64,000 bases of DNA. It comes from Clostridia bacterium (lineage in GTDB: Bacteria; Bacillota; Clostridia; Peptostreptococcales; Anaerovoracaceae). Within the stretch, counting starts at the first letter, position 1. The number at the start of each line of letters is the position of its first letter. The translations under genes and the position numbers were made by a program. The notes beneath the pieces are model-generated. The model did not search any database, had not been told where the DNA came from, and saw only the letters and a list, made by a program, of their open reading frames with translations. The stretch is taken from assembly GCA_024403135.1 (NCBI GenBank), contig JAKSSK010000002.1, positions 18,632-82,631 on the forward strand, given 5' to 3'. Of the stretch, positions 32,753-41,533 are shown piece by piece.

Positions 32753-33724
32753 CTACAGGCTGATCATAATTGGAACTAGTATTGGTACTAGGAAGCTTAA
32801 AATTACTCCTGAGATAAAGGAGTATACGGCAACGTCAGAAGATGTTGCACGCTCTACTATTGGTAGGCATACGTCCATTGCGGCCGCTCCAGGCATGCCT
32901 GTTGTCTCGACGTATCCAACCTTTCTAGCGATTAGTGGTATTAATAGTATGGAGAAAAGCTCTCTCATTACATTGTGCATAAAGGATATGGCGCTTGCCG
33001 TAATGAAGTTATGCTCCATAATGATTACAGGTGCCAGTGAATACCAGCCAAAGCCTGCTGCTATGGCTAGCCCTTCCTTCAGGCTAAATGGCATGAACAA
33101 GGTGCATATTACACCTGCAAGAAGTGACATCACTATGGTTACCACAGGGAAGATGAAGATCCTTGCTCCCACCTTCTTGAAGTTTTCCACTACCGTGCCT
33201 TCCATTCCTATGTCTATTCCTACGAATAGAAGAAGTACGCATAGTCCAACGTTTATTGCAAGGCCGGCAAAGTTATTGAACACTTCATAGTTTGTGCTAA
33301 ACATTGGCCTGATCACCGTGTATCCTAGGATCATTCCTACAGCTACGCCGCATACGATGAAGATGGTCATCTTGCTTACCCTTGGCTTTTCATCTACCTC
33401 AGACTTATCTTCTAGTTCTTTGCCATCGCCTATCATCCTGCCGTACTTATCTATCTTAACTATCTTTCTTGCCACATATATTCCAATAACTACAAGGGCA
33501 AGGGTTACTACAGTCATGATAAATGCGTATAGGCCGATGGAACCAAGGTTATCTATTACCTCTTCATTGGAGCCCATTCTAAGTCCCATGGTTAGAACTA
33601 GACATGTTATTGCAACAGTCTGAAACGGCCCAGTGAACTTAAGCTCCATATTCTTTTTTCTTGCTTTTGATCCGAGAAAAGCACCTACTGCGGCAAATCC
33701 CAGATAAAGTAGTAAGTCTGACAT
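32753..33724 (-). CDS. lysO: LysO-family lysine exporter (copy 2)
   Basis: 323 residues, same layout as the next gene: [23 protein letters not shown] and [17 protein letters not shown]. First gene of the tandem pair, with a good promoter at 33760-33788. The overall identity to copy 1 looks moderate, so this is an old duplication. Lysine export is the family role; in a fermenter it could also balance lysine or diamine pools. Confidence 0.85.
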   Translation of the reverse strand: MSDLLLYLGFAAVGAFLGSKARKKNMELKFTGPFQTVAITCLVLTMGLRMGSNEEVIDNLGSIGLYAFIMTVVTLALVVIGIYVARKIVKIDKYGRMIGDGKELEDKSEVDEKPRVSKMTIFIVCGVAVGMILGYTVIRPMFSTNYEVFNNFAGLAINVGLCVLLLFVGIDIGMEGTVVENFKKVGARIFIFPVVTIVMSLLAGVICTLFMPFSLKEGLAIAAGFGWYSLAPVIIMEHNFITASAISFMHNVMRELFSILLIPLIARKVGYVETTGMPGAAAMDVCLPIVERATSSDVAVYSFISGVILSFLVPILVPIMISL

Positions 33725-33759
33725 CTCAATACCTTTCTATCTCATAAAAATCCACTTTA

Positions 33760-33788
33760 ATTATATATGTCGCCTTGACATTAAGCAA
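33760..33788 (-). promoter_or_regulatory. promoter of the lysO pair
   Basis: On the minus strand: TTGCTT (33783-33788), 17-base spacer, TATAAT (33760-33765). It overlaps the divergent pyrR promoter. Confidence 0.7.
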
Positions 33789-33803
33789 GGCATAATATAT
33801 GAT
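33775..33803 (+). promoter_or_regulatory. pyrR promoter, near consensus
   Basis: TTGACA (33775-33780), 17-base spacer, TATGAT (33798-33803). The ATG at 33810 is 6 bases after the -10 box, so the expected first base of the transcript is the A of ATG or very near it. Confidence 0.88.
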
Positions 33804-33809
33804 TTTCCT

Positions 33810-34343
33810 ATGGAATTCAAATCACTATTAATGGATGAAGAACAAATGAATAGAGCCCTAAAGAGGATTGCTCACCAGATCATCGAAGGTAACGATGGCA
33901 GTAGCAGCCTAGTATTTTTGGGCATAAAAAGACGCGGCCTTCCGCTGGCTCACAAACTAGCAGCATACATCAAGGAGTTCGAAGGCGTGGATATTCCTGT
34001 AGGAGAGCTAGACATCACCCTTTATAGGGACGACCTTTCAGAGCTTAGCGATACCCCTGTGGTAAATAAAAAACCTGAGGTAGAGGTTAAGGGAAAGACC
34101 GTAGTCTTGGTAGACGATGTAATCTATACAGGTAGAACTGTTAGAGCTGCCCTAGATGCCACATCAAGCATGGGTAGACCTAGCCAGATAAAGCTTGCTG
34201 TCCTTGTGGATAGAGGCCATAGAGAGCTACCTATTAGAGCAGACTACGTAGGAAAGAACGTTCCTACATCAAAGAGTGAAGTGATAAAAGTACAGGTGCC
34301 AGAGATAGATGGAAAGGCACAGGTTGAAATATTTGGAATTTAA
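33810..34343 (+). CDS. pyrR: PyrR bifunctional pyrimidine regulator/uracil phosphoribosyltransferase
   Basis: 177 residues. Phosphoribosyltransferase fold with the PRPP loop [20 protein letters not shown], the [10 protein letters not shown] region and DITLYRDDL hood. PyrR binds UMP and then an RNA hairpin in pyrimidine leaders, causing termination. A likely PyrR-type leader is present upstream of the uracil permease on the other strand. The pyrR gene itself has no leader: its start codon is at the predicted transcription start and there is no Shine-Dalgarno site. Confidence 0.95.
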   Translation: MEFKSLLMDEEQMNRALKRIAHQIIEGNDGSSSLVFLGIKRRGLPLAHKLAAYIKEFEGVDIPVGELDITLYRDDLSELSDTPVVNKKPEVEVKGKTVVLVDDVIYTGRTVRAALDATSSMGRPSQIKLAVLVDRGHRELPIRADYVGKNVPTSKSEVIKVQVPEIDGKAQVEIFGI

Positions 34344-34344
34344 A

Positions 34345-34380
34345 AAAGGGAGAAGCTTGCTTCTCCCTTTAGTATTTTTT
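34345..34380. terminator. bidirectional terminator between pyrR and uracil permease
   Basis: AAAGGGAGAAGC / GCTTCTCCCTTT, 12-bp stem with 2-base apex, T-rich on both sides, between convergent genes. Confidence 0.85.
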
Positions 34381-34383
34381 GTC

Positions 34384-35670
34384 TTATGCTTCTTGTTGTT
34401 CTTCTGTATCGTTTGCCCAACCAAGCTTATCGATTGCGAACATTACTAGTCCGATTACGATACCAACGATTGTTGCAAGACACATACCAGTAAGTTGAAC
34501 TTCACCGATGTTGATTGAAGCACCTGATAGACCTGTTACGAAGATTACGCTAGTCATAGCTAGGTTTCTAGGTCTTGAGTAGTCTACCTTCTTGTCTACG
34601 ATTAGTCTAATACCTGATGCTGCGATCATTCCGTAAAGTAGGAAGCTGATTCCGCCCATTACTGGAGCTGGGATAGCGTTGATTAATGCACTTACTTGAT
34701 CGAAGAATGATAGTAGGATTGAGAATACTGCAGCTCCTCCGATTACCCATACTGAGTAAACCTTAGTTACAGCCATAACGCCGATGTTTTCGCCGTATGT
34801 AGTTGTAGGAACAGCTCCGCAGAAACCTGATAGCATTGTTGAAACACCATCAGCAAGTAGTGATCTGTGAAGACCAGGATCTCTGATTAAGTCCTTATCT
34901 ACGATTTCTCCAGTTACAATCTGGTGAGAAATGTGTTCTGAAATGATTGTTAGTGATGCAGGTATGATCATTATGATTGATGCAAAGTCGAACTTAGGAC
35001 CACAGAATGCTGGAAGTGCTAAGATGCTTGCTTCCTTTACTCCTGAGAAATCTACTAAGCCCATGAATCCTGCTAGTGCGTATCCAACGATGATTGCGAT
35101 TAGAATAGCGATTGCTGCTGCAAATCCTCTGAATACTACCTGTCCAATTACTGCAAGGGCAAGAGTGAAGATGAATACGAATACTACCTTTGGATCTAGT
35201 GGTGAGCCATCAACTGATACGATACTTGATGCTGCAGTTCCTGCAAGTTCAAGACCGATTAGTGCAACGATAGGTCCCATTGCTGCTGGAGGAAGTACTG
35301 CGTCGATCCAGTTAACTCCAACAAACTTAATTAGTATTGCTACAACAGCGAATATTGCACCCATTACTACGAAGCCGCCCAGTGCGTATGAGTAGTCTCC
35401 GCCGTGGCTAGCAATTACTAGTCCTGCTGGTGCTAAGATGGCAAAGCTGGAACCCAGATAAGCTGGAGCCTTACCCTGTGTAATTAAGATGAATAAAAGT
35501 GTTCCGATACCGTTCATTAGAAGTACGATTGAAGGTGGTAATCCTAAGATTACTGGTACTACTACTGAAGCTGAGAACATTGCGAATGTGTGCTGAATGC
35601 TTAGTGGAATCCATTGACCAATTGGTGGTCTTTCTTGAATTCCGATTAGTTTTCTGCCTTTCTTTTCCAT
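34384..35670 (-). CDS. uraA: uracil/xanthine permease (NCS2), probable uracil permease
   Basis: 428 residues with about fourteen membrane segments. The UraA-type start IGIQERPPIGQWIPLSIQHTFAMF and the NCS2 motifs GSSFAILAPAGLV, AGLELAGTAASS and TTTYGENIGVMAVTKVYS are present. It imports uracil with protons. A PyrR-type attenuator lies in its leader, which supports a pyrimidine as cargo. Strong ribosome site AGGAGG. Confidence 0.93.
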   Translation of the reverse strand: MEKKGRKLIGIQERPPIGQWIPLSIQHTFAMFSASVVVPVILGLPPSIVLLMNGIGTLLFILITQGKAPAYLGSSFAILAPAGLVIASHGGDYSYALGGFVVMGAIFAVVAILIKFVGVNWIDAVLPPAAMGPIVALIGLELAGTAASSIVSVDGSPLDPKVVFVFIFTLALAVIGQVVFRGFAAAIAILIAIIVGYALAGFMGLVDFSGVKEASILALPAFCGPKFDFASIIMIIPASLTIISEHISHQIVTGEIVDKDLIRDPGLHRSLLADGVSTMLSGFCGAVPTTTYGENIGVMAVTKVYSVWVIGGAAVFSILLSFFDQVSALINAIPAPVMGGISFLLYGMIAASGIRLIVDKKVDYSRPRNLAMTSVIFVTGLSGASINIGEVQLTGMCLATIVGIVIGLVMFAIDKLGWANDTEEQQEA

Positions 35671-35710
35671 AAAATCCTCCTAAAATAAATCATATAAGAG
35701 CATCTTTCAT

Positions 35711-35739
35711 AAAAAAATTCCTATCGCATCTTCGATAGG
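35711..35739 (-). terminator. attenuator terminator of the uracil permease
   Basis: On the minus strand CCTATCG-AAGATG-CGATAGG then AATTTTTTT, about 40 bases before the gene start. Confidence 0.88.
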
Positions 35740-35822
35740 ATTTCTAGCGCAGTCCTCCCCTAGAGCACTGCAATATATGAAATCTTGATGGTCTCTCTGT
35801 ACCACCTTAAAGATGCCTTTTC
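35740..35822 (-). promoter_or_regulatory. PyrR-binding leader of the uracil permease
   Basis: On the minus strand, the hairpin GGTGGT-ACAGAGAG-ACCATC (about 35787-35806) resembles the PyrR-binding loop (CAGAGAG). A second hairpin GCAGT...ACTGC (35749-35772) and the terminator follow. GCATCTTT at the 5' end can pair with AAAGATGC just after the terminator. PyrR with UMP would lock the first hairpin and let the terminator form. Confidence 0.72.
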
Positions 35823-35831
35823 CAAGAATTA

Positions 35832-35860
35832 ATTATACATATATGTAGTATGCTAGTCAA
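35832..35860 (-). promoter_or_regulatory. promoter of the uracil permease leader
   Basis: On the minus strand: TTGACT (35855-35860), 17-base spacer, TATAAT (35832-35837). Confidence 0.85.
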
Positions 35861-35872
35861 TATTAATAAACA

Positions 35873-35900
35873 AAAAATCCCCAAATTATTGGGGATTTTT
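35873..35900 (-). terminator. terminator of the secreted lysozyme-like gene
   Basis: AAAAATCCCC / GGGGATTTTT, 10-bp stem with an 8-base loop, immediately after the gene on the minus strand. Confidence 0.85.
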
Positions 35901-35901
35901 C

Positions 35902-38145
35902 TTACTTAACCGTAAATTTTTTCTTTAATAATACTTTCGCCTTCTTAGGGTCCTTGGCATATACCTTGTAGGTGTATGTGCCCTTCTTTAAAGTACCGAA
36001 TTTCAGGCTCTTATCCAAGTTTTGAAGGCTGTATGAGTAAGCATTAGGCTCTGCCTCCACTTTCATCTTTACGTTGCCCTTAGAGTCGATTATGGACACT
36101 CTCACAAGCTTTAGCTTGTAGTTTGACTTAACCGTTCCTGTAACGGTGAAGCCCTTCTTTACCTTTAGGCTCTTTGGGTAAGTTGCTCCTGTGATCTTTA
36201 GAGTTGATGGAGCGTATGCCTTAAAGCTTTCCTTAATTAAAACCTTAGTTCCCACCTGATCGGTAGCAGTTACCTTGTATGTGTAGGTTCCCTTCTTGCA
36301 CTTTGAAAAGTCTAGGCTCTTGTTAAGCTTTGAAAGGTCGTACTTGAGCTTTTCAGGTGTAGCCTTAGCGCTTGTTACAACTTTGGAATTTGCATCCAGT
36401 ACCTTTACCTGAACCGATGTTAGCTCTAGATCAGATGTAACCTTTCCCTGGATCTCAAAGTCCTTACCTGCTTCAATGCTCTCAGGCAGGTTAAAGTCCT
36501 TGATGGCCTTGGATTCAACACCAAACTCCTGCTTTAACAGGTAGCTGGTCTTCATGTAGTCCTTGGCATAGATGAAGTATGTGTACTTACCTCCAGCCAG
36601 GGTGGATAGATCTGGAGCTATAACATCAACCGCCTTTTCCTCTGGCTTGGTGGTGTTCTTCAAAATGGTCTTTCCATCCTGATCCTTAACTCCTACTGTA
36701 AGCTGAGATATATCGTAGTTTGAAGTAACCTTACCTGTGCTTACAAACTCCTCACCTTTTACATACTTCTTAGGGTAGTTAGCATCTGTTAGCGCTAGCT
36801 CTGAAGGGTTAAGTATCTTGGTATAGTAGGAGGTCTTGGTGCTTGTTCCTACGGTGAAATCCTTGCTAAAGGATATGACCTTTCCGTTTACGTCCGTTAC
36901 CTCTACAGAATATGTGTAGTTTCCTTCCTCGGTGATCTTGCTGAAAAGAATTGTGTCATCTACGCTCTTACCCTTCTTGTTTTCTGAAGCGGTAAAGCTG
37001 TAGTACATTGGCTTCTTCTCTTCCTTTGATCTATCGTCTAAGAAGTGGTATTCCTGTGGACCTGTAACGTCCACCTTAACCTTGTCTATTCCCTTATTTG
37101 AAACCACGTAGCCGTAGCAAATCATTGATCCTGCTATCTTTGTAGGATACTGAACTGCACATAGTCCAAAGTAGTAGTTCTTGGAAATGTCCGACTTCAC
37201 GTCGCTTCTCTCATCCCAGAAGCTTTCAAGGCAGGTCTTTCCTCTAGCTATAGCTGTCTTCTCTGTATTTGATGGAGATTCAAAGTTTCCGCACATAACG
37301 GCTGCTGCCATGTATGCACCTATCTCGTTATTTGGAACCTGCTTTAGCATGCTGTATGTCGCAGGATAGCTTTCAGTTATTTCCTGCTTAAAGAATTCTA
37401 GCTGCATGGTAAGATCAGCAATGTTGAATCCTTCTTTAAAGTATTCCTTAGCAAAGTTATATAGGCTTCCTCTTCTTCCACCTGTCCACTGGCATAGGCC
37501 GTAGCCACCGTCATCCTTCTTGAAGTTTCTCTCACCCTTGTTTACAGCCTTGGTGTATTCACTATCTGTCATATCCAGTGACTTATTCACCGTGTTTTCC
37601 AGGTTGTTTGGAAGTAGTCCGCTTTCGTTATACATGTTTGCTAAAACTCCGCAGGCTGCTGCCATGTTAAGCCCCATATCTTCTGTTAAGAACTGGTATA
37701 TGGCTTCCTCATTTTTAGCATCAGAAGCGTAAGCATATATGCCTAAATCCGCGAAAACGGTATCCTCTTCAGGAACAGTAACTCCATCAGCCTCTCTAAA
37801 GGCGATGATGTATGGGCTATCCATATCTAGGTCTATACCGTCAGCCACTTCATAACCGTCTAAAACTGGAACGAATACGAAGGAATAGTGATCGTACCTA
37901 TCGTATGCTTCTAGTGGCTTCCAGCTGACAGAGATTCTCTGCCTAGTATCTCCCATTCTAACGTCTATGGTCTTTGGGAAACTCTTGGTTAGCTCATCAA
38001 GGGTAGGATTACCCTTAAATGTATATATGTTATCCTCTATCATTTCAAAGCCAGTTATTACCCCGCTAAAAGCGTAGCTCATGAAAGGTATCATGGTCAT
38101 TACTAGTGATAGGGATATTAATATTGTCAGTAGTTTTTTCTTCAT
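35902..38145 (-). CDS. secreted phage-tail-lysozyme-like protein with Ig-like repeats
   Basis: 747 residues. A signal peptide (about 1-26, ending SYA) precedes an N-terminal module of about 100 residues. A phage tail-tip lysozyme-like domain (about 120-290) carries AACGVLANMYNESGLLPNN with the likely catalytic Glu, and DGGYGLCQWTGGRR. Four to five Ig-like repeats follow, each ending in a GTYTYKVxAxD-like strand. It probably cuts or remodels cell-wall peptidoglycan. Start 38145 follows AAGGAG; the longer frame runs into the upstream gene and is rejected. No sortase motif; the Ig repeats may attach it to the wall. Confidence 0.82.
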   Translation of the reverse strand: MKKKLLTILISLSLVMTMIPFMSYAFSGVITGFEMIEDNIYTFKGNPTLDELTKSFPKTIDVRMGDTRQRISVSWKPLEAYDRYDHYSFVFVPVLDGYEVADGIDLDMDSPYIIAFREADGVTVPEEDTVFADLGIYAYASDAKNEEAIYQFLTEDMGLNMAAACGVLANMYNESGLLPNNLENTVNKSLDMTDSEYTKAVNKGERNFKKDDGGYGLCQWTGGRRGSLYNFAKEYFKEGFNIADLTMQLEFFKQEITESYPATYSMLKQVPNNEIGAYMAAAVMCGNFESPSNTEKTAIARGKTCLESFWDERSDVKSDISKNYYFGLCAVQYPTKIAGSMICYGYVVSNKGIDKVKVDVTGPQEYHFLDDRSKEEKKPMYYSFTASENKKGKSVDDTILFSKITEEGNYTYSVEVTDVNGKVISFSKDFTVGTSTKTSYYTKILNPSELALTDANYPKKYVKGEEFVSTGKVTSNYDISQLTVGVKDQDGKTILKNTTKPEEKAVDVIAPDLSTLAGGKYTYFIYAKDYMKTSYLLKQEFGVESKAIKDFNLPESIEAGKDFEIQGKVTSDLELTSVQVKVLDANSKVVTSAKATPEKLKYDLSKLNKSLDFSKCKKGTYTYKVTATDQVGTKVLIKESFKAYAPSTLKITGATYPKSLKVKKGFTVTGTVKSNYKLKLVRVSIIDSKGNVKMKVEAEPNAYSYSLQNLDKSLKFGTLKKGTYTYKVYAKDPKKAKVLLKKKFTVK

Positions 38146-38153
38146 ATTTCTCC

Positions 38154-38609
38154 TTAGATTGCAAGTGCAGCCCCATAAGTTACAAATGCTACAATTGCTG
38201 CCGCAATTACTACTCCAAGTGCTATGGCTGGCATAGCTCTCTTTATCTGCATATCCATCATAGCTGCAACCAGTCCTCCCGTCCAAGCTCCTGTGCCTGG
38301 AAGTGGAATGGCAACTAAAATTACAAGTCCCCAGAACTCGTACTTCATTACCTGTGCCTTCTTGGACTCAGCCTTAGCCTCTAGCTTTTCTACAAGCCTA
38401 TCTAGCTTTCCGCTCTTTTCCCTCATCCACTTAAATATCTTTCTTATGAAGATTATGATAAATGGAATTGGAAGAAGGTTTCCCAGTATGGAAACTATGA
38501 CAGCTGTAGGAAAATCTAGGCCGCTAGCAACCCCAATAGGCAGAGCTCCTCTAAGCTCTATTACAGGTACCATGGCTATGAAAAATGTATATGCAATCTT
38601 TGAAAACAT
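38154..38609 (-). CDS. small multi-drug export family protein (COG2426)
   Basis: 151 residues with about four membrane segments. The family features are the N-terminal VPVIELRGALPIG and the re-entrant IPLPGTGAWTGGLVAAM. A charged loop (about 60-90) lies between. COG2426 proteins are called small multi-drug exporters, but evidence for that role is thin. It is followed at 8 bases by the secreted lysozyme-like gene. Confidence 0.87.
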   Translation of the reverse strand: MFSKIAYTFFIAMVPVIELRGALPIGVASGLDFPTAVIVSILGNLLPIPFIIIFIRKIFKWMREKSGKLDRLVEKLEAKAESKKAQVMKYEFWGLVILVAIPLPGTGAWTGGLVAAMMDMQIKRAMPAIALGVVIAAAIVAFVTYGAALAI

Positions 38610-38635
38610 ATTCTTCTTTCCTATCTAATCAAGTG

Positions 38636-38664
38636 AAAAGCAAAGGGCCTAGGCTCTTTGCTTA
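38636..38664 (-). terminator. terminator after glyS
   Basis: On the minus strand AAGCAAAG(A)GCC / GGC(C)CTTTGCTT with T4, just after the glyS stop. Confidence 0.8.
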
Positions 38665-38670
38665 TCTATT

Positions 38671-40065
38671 TTAGAACTTTAATCTTTCTTCGATGTAATC
38701 CTTTACATCCTCAACTTTGATACGAATCTGGTCCATTGTGTCTCTATCTCTGATGGTTACGCAGCCATCAACTTCAGTATCGAAGTCAACGCAGATGCAG
38801 AATGGAGTACCGATTTCGTCTTCTCTTCTATATCTCTTTCCGATTGAACCTGCTTCGTCGTAGTCTACGCTGAAGTACTTTGAAAGTTCTTCGTAGATTT
38901 CCTCAGCCTTAGGTCCAAGTTTCTTCTTGTTAAGAGGAAGTACTGCAGCCTTGAAAGGTGCAAGTGCTGGGTGAAGCTTAAGCACGATTCTAGTGTCGTT
39001 TTCGCCTACTTCTTCTTCGTTATATGCATCGCACAGGAATGCTAGAGTAACTCTATCTGCTCCTAGTGATGGTTCAATTACGTATGGAACGTACTTTTCG
39101 TTTGTTTCAGGATCCACATAGCTTAGGTCTTGGCCTGAGTGTTCCATGTGTCTTGAAAGGTCGAAGTCTGTTCTTGAAGCAACGCCCCAAAGTTCGCCCC
39201 ATCCAAATGGGAATAGGTATTCGAAGTCTGTAGTAGCATTGCTGTAGTGTGAAAGTTCTTCCTTGGAGTGGTCTCTCATTCTGATGGATTCCATATCCAT
39301 GCCTAGGCTTTCTAGGAACTTTCTGCAATATTCCTTCCAGTATGCGAACCATTCTAGTTCTGTACCTGGCTTGCAGAAGAATTCAAGTTCCATCTGTTCG
39401 AATTCTCTGATTCTGAAGATGAAGTTACCTGGTGTAATTTCATTTCTAAATGACTTACCCACCTGTGCAATACCAAAAGGTACTTTCTTTCTAGAAGTTC
39501 TCTGCACGTTTCTAAAGTTTACAAAGATACCCTGTGCAGTTTCTGGTCTTAAATATATTTCAGATTTTGAGTCTTCAGTAACGCCTTGGAAAGTCTTGTA
39601 CATTAAGTTGAACTGTCTGATGCCTGTAAAGTTAGCCTTGCCGCATTCAGGACACTTTATTCCCTTCTCCTTAACGTATTCTTCTAACTTTTCGTTTGAC
39701 CATCCATCAACGATGATGTCCTCTAGACCGTTTTCCTTGTGGAAGTCCTCGATAAGTTTATCTGCTCTAAATCTAGCCTTACATTCCTTGCAGTCGATTA
39801 AAGGATCGCTGAAGCCGCCTACGTGACCTGATGCTACCCAAGTTTGAGGGTTCATCAGAATAGCTGCGTCAAGTCCTACGTTGTACTTGGATTCCTGAAC
39901 GAACTTCTTCCACCAAGCCTTCTTAACGTTGTTCTTGAATTCAACTCCGATAGGACCATAGTCCCATGAGTTAGCTAGTCCGCCGTAGATCTCTGAACCT
40001 GGATAAACGAATCCTCTGTTCTTAGCAAGTGCGACTATTTTTTCCATTGTTACTTCTTTACTCAT
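38671..40065 (-). CDS. glyS: glycine-tRNA ligase (single-chain type)
   Basis: 464 residues, class II synthetase of the eukaryote/archaeal-like dimeric type. Motif 1 region [20 protein letters not shown]; motif 2 region [25 protein letters not shown]; motif 3 [10 protein letters not shown]; a zinc-like CKEC...CPEC pair near residues 70-130; and a C-terminal anticodon domain (about 360-460). It charges tRNA-Gly. AAGGAG ribosome site. It follows the DUF4342 gene by 3 bases and so belongs to the conserved run from phoH to glyS. No T-box leader is seen directly upstream. Confidence 0.96.
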   Translation of the reverse strand: MSKEVTMEKIVALAKNRGFVYPGSEIYGGLANSWDYGPIGVEFKNNVKKAWWKKFVQESKYNVGLDAAILMNPQTWVASGHVGGFSDPLIDCKECKARFRADKLIEDFHKENGLEDIIVDGWSNEKLEEYVKEKGIKCPECGKANFTGIRQFNLMYKTFQGVTEDSKSEIYLRPETAQGIFVNFRNVQRTSRKKVPFGIAQVGKSFRNEITPGNFIFRIREFEQMELEFFCKPGTELEWFAYWKEYCRKFLESLGMDMESIRMRDHSKEELSHYSNATTDFEYLFPFGWGELWGVASRTDFDLSRHMEHSGQDLSYVDPETNEKYVPYVIEPSLGADRVTLAFLCDAYNEEEVGENDTRIVLKLHPALAPFKAAVLPLNKKKLGPKAEEIYEELSKYFSVDYDEAGSIGKRYRREDEIGTPFCICVDFDTEVDGCVTIRDRDTMDQIRIKVEDVKDYIEERLKF

Positions 40066-40068
40066 TTG

Positions 40069-40767
40069 TTACTCCTTAATGTTAAGTTCCTCTTTTATTT
40101 CTTTTTCTACGTCTTCGATCTGTTCTTCGATGTCGTCGATTACGATTTCAATTTCTTCTTCAGCCTTTGCAAACTTTTCAGCTGCTTTGTCCTTTACGTT
40201 GTAGAAGATGTCCTTGCCCTTTCCATATACTTCTGGAGCCTTTTCCTTTACTACTTCGTAAGCGTCTTGGCCTTTTTCCTTTAATGCTTCGTATACTTCT
40301 GGAGCCTTTTCCTGTAGTTCTTCGTATACGTCCATACCTTTTTCCTTAACTACTTCGTAGTATTCTCCAGCCTTTGAAGTAAGGTCGATGCTGCTTCCGT
40401 CTTCCTTTACGAATTCAACTACGCAGTTAAATCCGAATGAAGCGATTGCTCCTGCAAGAACTCCCCATGGTGCAAGGATAGCGCCAACGATACCTGCGTT
40501 AAGTGGTAGGTTAAGCATTACTTCCTCATCCCTCTTAACTAGGATTCTTGAAACGTTTCCTCTCCCAACGATTTCCTTTATCTTTCCAAGAAGTTCTTCG
40601 CCTCTTTCGCCTGGCTTAAAGCCCTTCTTTTCGTTTACTGTTTCTTCTAGTCTGATGATGGCATCAACTACGTTGCCTTCAGTCATCTCTAAAGCTTCCT
40701 TAGCTTCCTTGTATGTTACTCCTGTTCTGTCCTTAACTAGTTCGATTTTTTCTAAAGTAATTTCCAT
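40069..40767 (-). CDS. UBA-like/DUF4342 protein with amphipathic helical repeats
   Basis: 232 residues. A UBA/TS-N-like three-helix domain (about 1-45, TGVTYKEAKEALEMTEGNVVDAI) and a DUF4342 segment (about 55-110, with the hydrophobic LPLNAGIVGAILAPWGVLAGA) come first. About 110 residues of charged 11/22-mer repeats follow (YEVVKEKGMDVYEELQEKAPEVYEAL and similar), like LEA or apolipoprotein helices. The very acidic tail may be a coiled coil. Function unknown; membrane-surface binding is possible. It lies between recO and glyS. Confidence 0.8.
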   Translation of the reverse strand: MEITLEKIELVKDRTGVTYKEAKEALEMTEGNVVDAIIRLEETVNEKKGFKPGERGEELLGKIKEIVGRGNVSRILVKRDEEVMLNLPLNAGIVGAILAPWGVLAGAIASFGFNCVVEFVKEDGSSIDLTSKAGEYYEVVKEKGMDVYEELQEKAPEVYEALKEKGQDAYEVVKEKAPEVYGKGKDIFYNVKDKAAEKFAKAEEEIEIVIDDIEEQIEDVEKEIKEELNIKE

Positions 40768-40777
40768 GTTCTACCTC

Positions 40778-41530
40778 CTAAATCATGCCTACTAAAAAGT
40801 CTTCGCTCTTTAGCTTCCCAATATCCATATGATACTCCGCGTACTTTTTAATTATCTGAAGCAGCGGTCTTAAAACATCCTGCTCTAGGGCTAACTTTTC
40901 CATGGCCCTAAGAGGATTATTAACAATATATTTTAACACTTCTACTATATCAAAGTTCGTGTCATAAATCAATGTTTGCCCTTCTTCTAAAAGGGTATCT
41001 TTACACTTTTCGCAGACCATGCCTCCGCTTTCGATGCTAAAGGATTTAACCTCTTTACTTCCGCATGCGCTGCACTGGTCAAGCACAGGCATATATCCCA
41101 GTAACTGCAAGGCCTTTACCTGATAAGCTAACACCAGGGTTCCGTAGGCCTTCTTCCTATCCTCCATAAGGGTTAGAAAGTCTATAAGCAGGTTTAGTAG
41201 CGGCACATTGGCCACCTGCTCAGGCAGCACTTTTTCGGTCCACTCCAGTATGTATGATGAAGCCATGTACTTATCCACGTTCTCACCGATCTGGTAAAAA
41301 CTCTTCAACGTGTCAGCCCCATTGATATTAAAGGAGTCCCTCCCTTTATATATCTCATACTTTCCCAGTGTGAAGGGGTGCATTGCTAGGGTTGACTTAC
41401 TCTTACCCTTTTCGGATATGCTGGTTCCTGCGCTTATCTTTCCATATTTTCTTGAAAACAAAAGTATCATCCTTCGCCCTTGGGCGGTTTTTGTCTGTCT
41501 AAGAATGATCCCTTCAGTATCTAGATACAT
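40778..41530 (-). CDS. recO: DNA repair protein RecO
   Basis: 250 residues. An N-terminal OB fold (1-80, DTEGIILRQTKTAQGRRMILLFSRKYG), a helical domain, and a C-terminal zinc site CSACGSKE...GGMVCEKC. It loads RecA and anneals ssDNA with RecF/RecR. AAGGAG ribosome site, 3 bases after era. Confidence 0.95.
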   Translation of the reverse strand: MYLDTEGIILRQTKTAQGRRMILLFSRKYGKISAGTSISEKGKSKSTLAMHPFTLGKYEIYKGRDSFNINGADTLKSFYQIGENVDKYMASSYILEWTEKVLPEQVANVPLLNLLIDFLTLMEDRKKAYGTLVLAYQVKALQLLGYMPVLDQCSACGSKEVKSFSIESGGMVCEKCKDTLLEEGQTLIYDTNFDIVEVLKYIVNNPLRAMEKLALEQDVLRPLLQIIKKYAEYHMDIGKLKSEDFLVGMI

Positions 41531-41533
41531 GCT

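Noticed and set aside
37932-38286. Start of the lysozyme-like gene at 38286
   Set aside because: The extension overlaps the upstream exporter gene; AAGGAG and a signal peptide support 38145.
38671-40120. T-box leader for glyS
   Set aside because: glyS follows the DUF4342 gene by three bases, so there is no room for a leader and no T-box sequence was seen.
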